Source: an uncultured Pseudomonadales bacterium
GTDB lineage: Bacteria; Pseudomonadota; Gammaproteobacteria; Pseudomonadales; Azotimanducaceae
Assembly: GCA_937921865.1 (NCBI GenBank)
Contig: CAKZWF010000053.1
Coordinates: 1-43,654, forward strand
Length of the DNA: 43,654 bases
Direction: 5' to 3'
The notes beneath the pieces were generated by a model, which saw only the letters and a list, made by a program, of their open reading frames with translations, was not told the origin of the DNA and did not search any database. This document shows, piece by piece, positions 23,475-30,825 of the stretch. Numbering within the stretch: position 1 is the first letter of the stretch; the number at the start of each line of letters is the position of its first letter. The position numbers and the translations under genes are program-made.

Positions 23475-24515
23475 TTGGCAGATCCAAACAGCTGGCCGCT
23501 GACGCTGATCATCACGGCTTTCGTGTCGGTTACGGTCGTCATCGGCTGGTTTGGCATCAAGATGACCAGAACCGCGCGCGACCTAGCCCACGAGACCGGA
23601 TTGGGGGAAGCGTTCATGGGTGCACTGTTCATCGGCGCATCGACTTCTCTGTCCGGAATCACGACCTCAGTTTCTGCAGCGGCCGCCGGACATGCGGAGC
23701 TTGCAGTGAGCAATGGCATTGGCGGCATCGCCGCCCAAACGACGTTTCTCGCACTCGCGGACATCGTTTACCGACGTGCGAATCTGGAGCATGCGGCAGC
23801 TTCGGTTGAAAACCTTTTCATGGCCGCGTTCCTTCTGTGCCTGCTCTCCATACATGCGCTGGCGCTGTCGATTCCAAACCTCAGCGTTTTTGCCGTCCAC
23901 CCGGCGACCTTTGTCCTGCTGATTGTCTATGTTTTCGGCGTCCGCCTGCTGGCGCGGACACACACCATGCCAATGTGGTTGCCTAGAAGAACGAGCGACA
24001 CTACAGGGGAACCCACAGAGCCGAAACACCGAGCTCATCGACATCAACATCGCAATCTGTGGTTGCGATTCATCGGGTATGCGACACCGGTTGCGTTGGC
24101 TGGCTGGTCGCTTGCGCAGCTTGCGATCCCCCTTGGCGAGAAAACCGGTTTGTCCGACGGGGTCGTCGGCGGCATATTCACAGCGGTGTCGACATCGGTT
24201 CCGGAACTGGTGGTCGCCATTACGGCTGTTCGAATGGGCGCTCTGAATCTCGCGGTCGGCGATATTATCGGCGGCAATGCGTTCGATACGTTATTCGTCG
24301 CCGCATCAGATATCGCGTATCGCCAGGGACCTATCTATGCCGCTGTTTCCAGCGCCGAGCGCTTCTGGCTGGCCATTTCCATGACGATGACCAGCGTGCT
24401 GCTCATGGGTTTGATCTACCGTGAACGGCACGGACCCGGAAACATTGGCCTCGAGAGCGTGATTCTTCTCGCCCTTTATGTCGGCGCCGTGCTGTCACTG
24501 GCCGTGGCGTTCTAG
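23475..24515 (+). CDS. Sodium/calcium exchanger-like membrane protein with degenerate first alpha-repeat
   Basis: The 346-residue protein has about ten transmembrane segments in two halves separated by a hydrophilic His-rich linker (residues 170-195, HRAHRHQHR). The second half has a good alpha-repeat, STSVPELVVAI followed by VGDIIGGNAFDTLFVA, as in the NCX superfamily of cation/calcium antiporters. In the first half the matching segment reads ASTSLSGITTSV and NGIGGIAAQTT, so the Pro-Glu and Asn that normally bind the cation are replaced. It may have another selectivity or a non-transport role. Start TTG is preceded by GAAGGGA at suitable distance. Divergent from the CPBP protease gene. Confidence 0.8.
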   Translation: MADPNSWPLTLIITAFVSVTVVIGWFGIKMTRTARDLAHETGLGEAFMGALFIGASTSLSGITTSVSAAAAGHAELAVSNGIGGIAAQTTFLALADIVYRRANLEHAAASVENLFMAAFLLCLLSIHALALSIPNLSVFAVHPATFVLLIVYVFGVRLLARTHTMPMWLPRRTSDTTGEPTEPKHRAHRHQHRNLWLRFIGYATPVALAGWSLAQLAIPLGEKTGLSDGVVGGIFTAVSTSVPELVVAITAVRMGALNLAVGDIIGGNAFDTLFVAASDIAYRQGPIYAAVSSAERFWLAISMTMTSVLLMGLIYRERHGPGNIGLESVILLALYVGAVLSLAVAF

Positions 24516-24632
24516 GCTGGGCAACCGTCAGTCCTGAGCATCTTCAATCAGCTGGCTGTTCGCCTCACGTAATGAAGTCAAGGGTCTGTCCAGGGTGCCA
24601 ATATCGCCTGACAGCAGTAGAGTGCCACCACG

Positions 24633-25874
24633 ATGAATCCTGACAACGCCACCAAGCCGAAACTTAAACGCGCCCTGGGCCTGCCGATGCTCACGCTTTA
24701 TGGTCTCGGCACCACGATCGGGGCCGGAATCTATGCGTTGTTGGGAGAAGTCGCCGGCACCGCCGGTTACGGCGCTCCGCTGTCGTTCCTGGTCGCGTCG
24801 CTGGTTGCCGGATTTACCGCCTGCTCTTTTGCCGAGCTGTCTTCGCGATTCCCGCGCGCCGCTGGAGCCGCACTCTATGTCCAGCAGGGCTTTAAACTGC
24901 CAAAGCTCGGCACGGTGGTTGGTCTCCTGGTCGTCGCCTCCGGACTGGTTTCCGCCGCCGCCCTGGTCAATGGATTCTATGGTTATCTGCAGGAATTCAT
25001 CGCGCTGGAGCGAACAGTCGCCATCGTCCTGGTGTGTTTGATTCTAGGGGCACTGGCCGCCTGGGGAATTGTCGAGTCAGTCACCGTGGCTGCCACCATC
25101 ACGCTCGTGGAAATTGGCGGTCTGGTGATGATCGTCGCTATAAGCGGCGAACAGCTTGGCACTTTTCAGGATCGCTGGTCCGAATTTCTGCCTGGCACGC
25201 AAACTGTCGGCTGGCTCGGCATATTCGTCGGCGTCACTCTGGCCTTCTATGCGTTCATCGGCTTCGAGGACATGGTTGATGTCGCAGAGGAAGTCAAAAA
25301 CGTCAGGCGCAACATGCCGCTGGCGATTCTTTGCACGCTGGGGATATCGACTGGCCTCTACTTTCTGTTGATGGTCTCCGCGTTGCTGAGCCTCACGCCT
25401 GCTGAGCTGGCAGTCAGCGCTGCGCCAATGGCGGCGCTGTACGAAGCCAATACCGGCCAGACGCCCGTCGTTATCGGCTTCATAGCCATGTTCGCGATCA
25501 TCAACGGCAGCCTGGTGCAGATCGTTATGGTCTCCCGGGTAGTCTATGGGCTGAGCTCCCGGGGCCAGTTGCCTGCAGCGTTGGGACGGGTGAACTCCCT
25601 CACCCTGACTCCGCTCTACGCGACCGGATTGGCTACGCTACTCCTGATGATACTCGCGCTCTCAGGTCGCCTTGCAGCGCTCGCAACCGCTACGTCAGTG
25701 ATCATGCTGACAATATTTGTGTTCGTGAATCTGTCGCTGTGGAGAATCAAAGGCACGCAACCGGCAGAAGTCGACACGCTGACCTTTCCCAGATTTGTTC
25801 CTGCTTGTGGAGCTATTTTGAGTGCTGGATTCGTTGCCAGAGAAGTGCTGGATCTCCTTGTGTGGCGGTCCTGA
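24633..25874 (+). CDS. APC-superfamily amino acid permease
   Basis: This 413-residue transporter has about twelve transmembrane helices and begins with KRALGLPMLTLYGLGTTIGAG, containing the GLGxxIGAGI substrate-binding break of TM1 found in the amino acid-polyamine-organocation superfamily. SFAELSSRFPRAAGAALYVQ in TM3 and FYAFIGFEDMVDVAEEVKNVR in TM6 are also typical, the latter matching the cationic amino acid transporter / YfnA-like branch. Expected substrate is an amino acid taken up with protons or by exchange; which one is not clear. The gene is alone on its strand; the next gene is convergent, with only one base between stops. Confidence 0.9.
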   Translation: MNPDNATKPKLKRALGLPMLTLYGLGTTIGAGIYALLGEVAGTAGYGAPLSFLVASLVAGFTACSFAELSSRFPRAAGAALYVQQGFKLPKLGTVVGLLVVASGLVSAAALVNGFYGYLQEFIALERTVAIVLVCLILGALAAWGIVESVTVAATITLVEIGGLVMIVAISGEQLGTFQDRWSEFLPGTQTVGWLGIFVGVTLAFYAFIGFEDMVDVAEEVKNVRRNMPLAILCTLGISTGLYFLLMVSALLSLTPAELAVSAAPMAALYEANTGQTPVVIGFIAMFAIINGSLVQIVMVSRVVYGLSSRGQLPAALGRVNSLTLTPLYATGLATLLLMILALSGRLAALATATSVIMLTIFVFVNLSLWRIKGTQPAEVDTLTFPRFVPACGAILSAGFVAREVLDLLVWRS

Positions 25875-25875
25875 T

Positions 25876-27165
25876 CTAGAAAAAGACGAAAGACCGAACC
25901 ACGACGTTTTTCCGGCAGGGAGCATCCTCAGGCGCAGTGTGATCTATGCAGGCCGTATGAAATGACCATCGTGACACCGATCCGTCCGTGATGGAGTCAT
26001 AGCATTTCAGCATCGAAACCTCGGTGGGCTTCTGCTCGGGAAACCAGTACCACTCGTGTTCCGCTCGGTACGTGAAACGCGTAGTTTCGCCGACACGATC
26101 GTCATAGACACGATAGTTGGTAATGTATGGCTGATCAGCGAATGAAGGCCAGGCGCACAGCACAAAGGGATTCTGTTGCACCGTTTCCATCGGCTTCGCC
26201 AGATTGATCGACAGGAAACGTCGCGACATCTTCGCGTCTGCCTGCTCGCCCGTGTAGTGCTGCTCACGCCCGAAGTTTCTCAGATTTTTTGTGAGCAGTT
26301 CACGGCATCGCACCCGGCCGCTGTTGTCGTTCAGGTCGTTGTGCACGAGGTTTGCATAGGCAGCATTCACACCAGGATTCTTGTTCTCCTGGTCTTCAGT
26401 CCGATCGCCCTCATAGTCTTTGTCGAATACATCGTGATTGTAGACGAGTGCTTCTGTCGCATCGGGGAAGAATTCGAGAAGCAGCTTCTCCATCTCCGGA
26501 TAAAACACCCGCTCGACTTCTGCCGCGTCGTAGAAGTTCCGGCACGCGGATTCACAATGCGCCAGTGCGACGCCCAGCTTGTCCATAGATTCAGGGCTAT
26601 CTGGCTTGAGTCCCGGGTAGTATTCCTCGATCCGCCGAGCGTCGCGCATCACCTGCGGAAAATAGAGGCAACGCCGGAGACTGTCATGTTCATCTTTGTG
26701 TAACGCATCTGCCTCGGCTTTGCGCGACGGATCCTGCCACAGTGCATTGGATGAGACGATCGAATAGGAAGGTGCTTCATGAATGCTGTAGCGTAGTGGC
26801 AGCGCGAGGCCACCTTCAGGGACGTCGATATCGTTTGCACGGATATACTCGAGGCATTCGGAGTAGCGCCGGAAGCCGATGCCCCATTTGGTTTCAATAG
26901 GACCGGGTGGCGCGTTTTCCAGCATCTCATCTATCGCCTGCCCTTCGCCTTCTGCGATCTGTTGAAGAGCAGCTTGCGTCGCGGCGACTGTGCCGGCATC
27001 ACCATCCTGATCAAAGGACATGTAGGACAGCCCACCATTGGCGGCAATAGGAGGCGGTTGCCCCTGGGTCAATTCAAGCGGCGGTACATAAGCTTTCTCG
27101 ATCTCGGCTGCGGGATCGTTAACACTATCTGCCAGGTCTTCGTTTCCGTTCATATCGCACCTCAT
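25876..27165 (-). CDS. CmcJ/NvfI/AsaB-like family protein with long N-terminal region
   Basis: The protein of 429 residues contains, in the second half, AYANLVHNDLNDNSGRVRC, then FLSINLAKPMETVQQNPFVL, PEQKPTEVSMLKCYDSI and a C-terminus with SFHTACIDH and RKNVVVRSFVFF. This series is the core of the CmcJ/NvfI/AsaB-like superfamily, oxygenase- or desaturase-like proteins known from cephamycin and fungal secondary metabolism. The HND and the C-terminal His are candidate iron ligands. An N-terminal region of about 130 residues precedes the core and has no motif I recognise. There is no biosynthetic cluster around it. Met5 is an alternative start. Stops of this gene and the permease are one base apart. 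Confidence 0.72.
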   Translation of the reverse strand: MRCDMNGNEDLADSVNDPAAEIEKAYVPPLELTQGQPPPIAANGGLSYMSFDQDGDAGTVAATQAALQQIAEGEGQAIDEMLENAPPGPIETKWGIGFRRYSECLEYIRANDIDVPEGGLALPLRYSIHEAPSYSIVSSNALWQDPSRKAEADALHKDEHDSLRRCLYFPQVMRDARRIEEYYPGLKPDSPESMDKLGVALAHCESACRNFYDAAEVERVFYPEMEKLLLEFFPDATEALVYNHDVFDKDYEGDRTEDQENKNPGVNAAYANLVHNDLNDNSGRVRCRELLTKNLRNFGREQHYTGEQADAKMSRRFLSINLAKPMETVQQNPFVLCAWPSFADQPYITNYRVYDDRVGETTRFTYRAEHEWYWFPEQKPTEVSMLKCYDSITDGSVSRWSFHTACIDHTAPEDAPCRKNVVVRSFVFF

Positions 27166-27503
27166 CTCGAACCCGTCTATCGTGGCATATGAACCTTGTG
27201 CTTGTGAAGGATGATCACATCAGCTGCGGAAAAACACGCAAAAGGCACGCCCAGGCAGCATCAGCCGGCTGCGCCTCCTCGTTCTTGGAATTTGCGCTCA
27301 GGGTGTGGATCCGTTCCGTCGTCTTGGTCAGCTGCTCCATCATCTTCAAATAACTTCTTAATCTCTCCAGCGACGAATTGAGCGGTGACACGGGGATGGA
27401 ACGGACAGCGGCTGCATCGAGTAATATCGTCTTCAGTTCATGCCAACACGCGCAACGCGCAATACCAACGCGCAATACCAACGCGCAACAGAGAGGAACA
27501 CCA
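27166..27503. other. Divergent intergenic region with a possible small gene
   Basis: Between the divergent CmcJ-like and aldo/keto reductase genes, the complement strand is open from 27481 to 27215. Its C-terminal part (from Met at about 27343, KMMEQLTKTTERIHTLSANS and on to FPQLM) looks helical and protein-like, but I do not recognise it and no clear ribosome binding site is seen. The right end contains a 13-bp tandem repeat. Confidence 0.3.
27453..27489 (+). repeat. 13-bp tandem repeat just upstream of the aldo/keto reductase gene
   Basis: The unit CAACGCGCAATAC occurs twice exactly and a third time partially (27479-27489). It ends 14 bp before the start codon, overlapping the probable untranslated leader. 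It looks like replication slippage and may vary between strains. Confidence 0.75.
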
Positions 27504-28484
27504 ATGAAGCAGAATCAACTGGGCCAGCTGTGGCCCATCAGTGCGCTCACGATCGGGGGCGGTGGTATCGGCCAGGTGTGGGGTGACACTACCCGCGATG
27601 AATCCGTTGCCGTACTGACCGAGGCGATTGATGCCGGAATCAACCTGATCGACGTTGCCCCTCTTTACGGCCGCGGCGAAGCCGAGAATGTGGTGGGCGC
27701 CGCTTATTCAGGAAAACTACCCGATGGTGTGCACATCCTCACCAAGTGCATGCTGGGCAACCCGGGTGATGAACCGGCAGCTGACACCATGAGGAAGTCG
27801 CTGGAGAACAGCCTCAGCCTCATGAACCTGTCACGCGTGGACCTCTTCGTGTTGCACTCCAACATCCTGCCTGAGGGGTACCGGCTGGACCTCCCGGAAC
27901 ATATCCAGGACCGGATAGCGACACCGCTGCCGGTTTTCCAGGACCAGGTGGTGCCGGCTTTCGAAGCGTTGAGAGCCGAGGGTCTGATCGGTCACTGGGG
28001 CATCACCGGCGTTGGCCTGCCGCAGACCATCATGGAAGTACTGCAGGCTGATGTGCGCCCGGGGGTTACCCAGTGCATCGCCAACCTGTTGGATTCACCG
28101 GGTGGGATGGCGCGCTTCAGTGAGCCCGCGCAGCCGCGAGACATCATCCGCACCGCGCAGGAAAACGGCGTCGGCGTGCTGGGCATCCGCGCAGTACAAG
28201 CAGGCGCACTCACGGATGCCATCGACCGGGAGATGCCGGACGATGACCCGGAAATGCAGGACTTCCATCGCGCTGCACCGTTCCGCGACATCGCGAAAGA
28301 GCTTGGCGAATCTCCCGCTTCCCTTGCGCATCGTTACGCTCTTTCCATGGACGGCGTGGACAGCGTGATCCTGGGCGTGAAGAACCGCGCGGAACTTGAC
28401 GAATGTATCGCCGCAGAAGCAGCCGGTCCGCTCGACGGCGAGCTTATGGCACGTATCGATGCAGCGGTTGGTCGCCAGAACTGA
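27504..28484 (+). CDS. Aldo/keto reductase
   Basis: The protein has 326 residues with an (alpha/beta)8 barrel pattern: SALTIGGGGIGQVWG at the N-terminus, then INLIDVAPLYGRGEAENVVG with the Asp and Tyr of the active site (residues 51-57), ILTKCMLG with the Lys near 81, and VDLFVLHSN with the His near 120. The nucleotide-binding end is VDSVILGVKNRAELDECIAA. Such enzymes reduce carbonyls with NADPH. The ATG at 27504 is preceded by GAGAGGA, so the longer in-frame upstream extension is rejected. It was probably the first gene of an operon with the SDR that follows after 13 bp, now truncated. Confidence 0.9.
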   Translation: MKQNQLGQLWPISALTIGGGGIGQVWGDTTRDESVAVLTEAIDAGINLIDVAPLYGRGEAENVVGAAYSGKLPDGVHILTKCMLGNPGDEPAADTMRKSLENSLSLMNLSRVDLFVLHSNILPEGYRLDLPEHIQDRIATPLPVFQDQVVPAFEALRAEGLIGHWGITGVGLPQTIMEVLQADVRPGVTQCIANLLDSPGGMARFSEPAQPRDIIRTAQENGVGVLGIRAVQAGALTDAIDREMPDDDPEMQDFHRAAPFRDIAKELGESPASLAHRYALSMDGVDSVILGVKNRAELDECIAAEAAGPLDGELMARIDAAVGRQN

Positions 28485-28497
28485 AGGACACCTGAAC

Positions 28498-28674
28498 ATG
28501 CCAAATCGAACGCAAAAGAAACTCGGCTCCGGCTTTATTGCCGAGTCCGAGCCGGAGCAGATCCTCGAGGGCATTGACCTCGCCGGCAAGGTGGCCGTCG
28601 TCACCGGTGGCTACTTCGGCATCGGCGTTGAAACCACGCGGGCGCTCCAGGCGAACCCTAGCGCTGAAGCCTGA
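28498..28674 (+). pseudogene. N-terminal fragment of a short-chain dehydrogenase
   Basis: ATG 13 bp after the reductase stop begins MPNRTQKKLGSGFIAESEPE, followed by LAGKVAVVTGGYFGIGVETT, the cofactor-binding TGGxxGIG of classical SDRs. After RAL the similarity ends and eight unrelated residues lead to a stop at 28674, inside the 3' end of amrS. About four fifths of the gene, with the catalytic Tyr and Lys, are missing, so a deletion or insertion joint lies near 28650. Confidence 0.8.
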
Positions 28675-29734
28675 GCGGGATACGCCGCGGACCAAACTGG
28701 CCTGGCGCAGCGTCGAAGTGTCCCTCAATCAGCGTGTGGCAGTGACGGCAATGCGCGTGTGAATCGAGTTCGTAGCGGCCAAGCACATACCAGTCGCGCT
28801 CGATCACCTGCGCGTTGCAGTCCGGACAGTAGGTGCTGGCACCATCGGGATCATGGACGTTGCCGGTGTAGGCGTAGTGCACGCCGGCCTGGCGCGCGAT
28901 ACGCCGGGCACGACTCAGCGTTTCAGCCGGCGTGCCAGGCACATCGCGCATTTTCCAGTCCGGATGAAATGCCGTGAAATGCATGGGCACATCCGGCCCG
29001 AGCTTCTCAGCCACCCACGCCGTCATCGCCTCGAGTTCGGCGTCAGAGTCGTTTTCCCCCGGGATGAGCAGCGTGGTCAGTTCCAGCCAGGTGTCGGTTT
29101 CGTGCTTCACATATTCGAGAGTTTCGAGAACCGGAGCGAGATGACCGCCGCAGATCTTGTGATAAAAGCGTTCGGTGAACGCCTTGAGATCTATGTTGGC
29201 GGCATCCATCGCGGCGAAGAACTCGGCTCTGGGCTCAGGATCCACGTAGCCGGCGGTCACGGCAATAGTCTTAACGCCCGCGTCGCGACATGCGGCCGCA
29301 ACGTCCAACGCATACTCGAGAAAAATGATCGGGTCGTTATAGGTGAAAGCAATGCTCCGGGCGGCCTGCTCCACGGCTGCATCAGCGAGCCTCTGTGGAC
29401 TGGCCGCGTCGGCAAGCGTATCCATTTCCCGGGACTTGCTCATGTCCCAGTTCTGACAGAATTTGCATGCCAGGTTGCAACCCGCTGTGCCGAACGACAA
29501 CACGCTGCTACCGGGATAAAAGTGGTTCAGCGGCTTCTTTTCCACAGGATCAATGCAGAACCCGGAAGAGCGACCGTAGCTGACGAGCTTAATCTCGTCG
29601 TCGAGACGCTGACGCACATAGCAGAGGCCACGCTGGCCCTCCCGCAGACGGCAATGGCGCGGGCAAACGTCGCACTGAAGCCGCGCGTCTTCGAGCGCAT
29701 GCCAGTGCTTTGTGCTGACGACCGTCTCATCCAT
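28658..29734 (-). CDS. amrS: AmmeMemoRadiSam system radical SAM enzyme
   Basis: The protein has 358 residues. CNLACKFCQNWD (about residue 85) is the CxxxCxxC that binds the 4Fe-4S cluster of radical SAM enzymes. An N-terminal CDVCPRHCRLREGQRGLCYV, the LKAFTERFYHKICGG segment, and the C-terminal YCPDCNAQVIER and CRHCHTLIEGHF zinc-ribbon-like parts fit AmrS of the AmmeMemoRadiSam system, related to pyruvate formate-lyase activating enzymes. It is thought to act with AmrA (AMMECR1) and AmrB (MEMO1) in an undefined modification. ATG at 29734 is chosen; a TTG at 29755 is also in frame. Divergent from amrB by 68 bp. Its 3' end overlaps the truncated SDR. Confidence 0.9.
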   Translation of the reverse strand: MDETVVSTKHWHALEDARLQCDVCPRHCRLREGQRGLCYVRQRLDDEIKLVSYGRSSGFCIDPVEKKPLNHFYPGSSVLSFGTAGCNLACKFCQNWDMSKSREMDTLADAASPQRLADAAVEQAARSIAFTYNDPIIFLEYALDVAAACRDAGVKTIAVTAGYVDPEPRAEFFAAMDAANIDLKAFTERFYHKICGGHLAPVLETLEYVKHETDTWLELTTLLIPGENDSDAELEAMTAWVAEKLGPDVPMHFTAFHPDWKMRDVPGTPAETLSRARRIARQAGVHYAYTGNVHDPDGASTYCPDCNAQVIERDWYVLGRYELDSHAHCRHCHTLIEGHFDAAPGQFGPRRIPLRLQR

Positions 29735-29802
29735 ACTTGCTATATGGTGATTCAAACCCCATGTATCAAGTATCGAAGCGGAGCTTGATACAGGCAGATT
29801 TC

Positions 29803-30588
29803 ATGGCAGTCCGTCCAACCGCAGTCGCAGATCTTTTTTACCCCGGGAACGCCACGAAGCTCCGCGAGCAGGTTCTCTCCATGCTCTCGGAACGGGCGCC
29901 GGCGCATGCGCCTGAAGCACCGAAAGTGCTGATCGTGCCACACGCCGGCTATGTTTATTCCGGAGCCGTTGCCGCCAGTGCCTATCGTCTGCTGAAACCA
30001 CTGCACGAAAAAATCAGGCGGGTGGTAATCGTCGGGCCCGCACACCGGGTGTATTTTCGAGGCATGGCCATCCCAGCCGCCAGCGGTTTCGCCTCCCCAC
30101 TCGGCGAAGTAATTCTTGACGGGGATGCGCTGGCGCTGCTGAGTCGTTGCGCCGACGTCATGGTGTCCGATCAGGCACACGCGGAAGAGCACTGCCTGGA
30201 GGTGCAACTGCCTTTCCTGCAGAACGTGCTGGACGATTTCACTCTGGTGCCGATCCTGGTTGGCGAATGCCCCGCGGACAGGGTAGCGGCCGTGCTTGAT
30301 CTGCTATGGGGTGGCAGGGAAACACTCATCGTGATCAGTTCAGACCTCTCACACTTCCATTCATACCAGGTCGCGCAACGCCTCGATGCCCAAACCAGCG
30401 AGTCGATCCGAGCTAAGCGCACTAGTCTCACCGGTGAAGAAGCCTGTGGCGCAGCGGCCATCAACGGTCTGATGGCCAGCCGTGGCGTTGAATCGCTCGA
30501 TGTGCGCGCCCTGGACGTGCGCAATTCCGGTGACACAGCCGGCGACAGAGCCAGGGTCGTGGGTTACGGGGCTTATGCGCTCGCCTGA
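29803..30588 (+). CDS. amrB: AmmeMemoRadiSam system protein B (MEMO1 family)
   Basis: The 261-residue protein starts with RPTAVADLFYPGNATKLREQ, as MEMO1-family proteins do. VPHAGYVYSG (His near residue 48), GPAHRVYFRG (His near 80), SSDLSHFHSY and EEACGAAAINGLM (Cys near 213) are the conserved metal-site positions corresponding to the human MEMO1 ligands. Human MEMO1 binds iron or copper and has been linked to redox signalling; the bacterial role is unknown. ATG at 29803 is chosen because relatives begin at MxxRPPAVAG; earlier in-frame ATGs exist. Remains of amrA follow its stop directly in the same frame. Divergent from amrS. Confidence 0.92.
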   Translation: MAVRPTAVADLFYPGNATKLREQVLSMLSERAPAHAPEAPKVLIVPHAGYVYSGAVAASAYRLLKPLHEKIRRVVIVGPAHRVYFRGMAIPAASGFASPLGEVILDGDALALLSRCADVMVSDQAHAEEHCLEVQLPFLQNVLDDFTLVPILVGECPADRVAAVLDLLWGGRETLIVISSDLSHFHSYQVAQRLDAQTSESIRAKRTSLTGEEACGAAAINGLMASRGVESLDVRALDVRNSGDTAGDRARVVGYGAYALA

Positions 30589-30825
30589 GTATCGCAAGGA
30601 TGTGCGCCAAGCTATGTTGACGGGCTGGTGCTTGACGCCGGTCCGTATCGGTCTACGTTCCTGCTGAAAGTCTGGGAACAGTTCCGGGACCCTCAGGAGT
30701 TTCTTTACGCACTGAAACGTAAAGCCGGCCTGCCGGGCGAATACTGGTCGCACGATATCCGCGTTTATCGCTACCAGACCGAGACCTTTGCAGAGTCAGA
30801 TTACCAGCACGATCTTCAGTCGTAG
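30589..30825 (+). pseudogene. C-terminal remnant of amrA (AMMECR1 domain)
   Basis: Immediately after the amrB stop, and in the same frame, 78 codons read APSYVDGLVLDAGPYRSTFL, then KVWEQFRDPQEFLYALKRKA and GLPGEYWSHDIRVYRYQTET before a stop at 30825. This is the final third of an AMMECR1 domain (VxDGLxLxxGxxRGTFLPxVWEQL...FLxxLKxKAGLPxDYWS). The N-terminal two thirds are missing. A GTG at 30628 could start a short peptide but without ribosome binding site. The AmmeMemoRadiSam set here is therefore incomplete unless amrA exists elsewhere. Confidence 0.85.

Noticed and set aside
28853..29788. 311-codon open frame antisense to amrS
   Set aside because: The opposite strand encodes a full radical SAM enzyme with CxxxCxxC; this frame has no motif.
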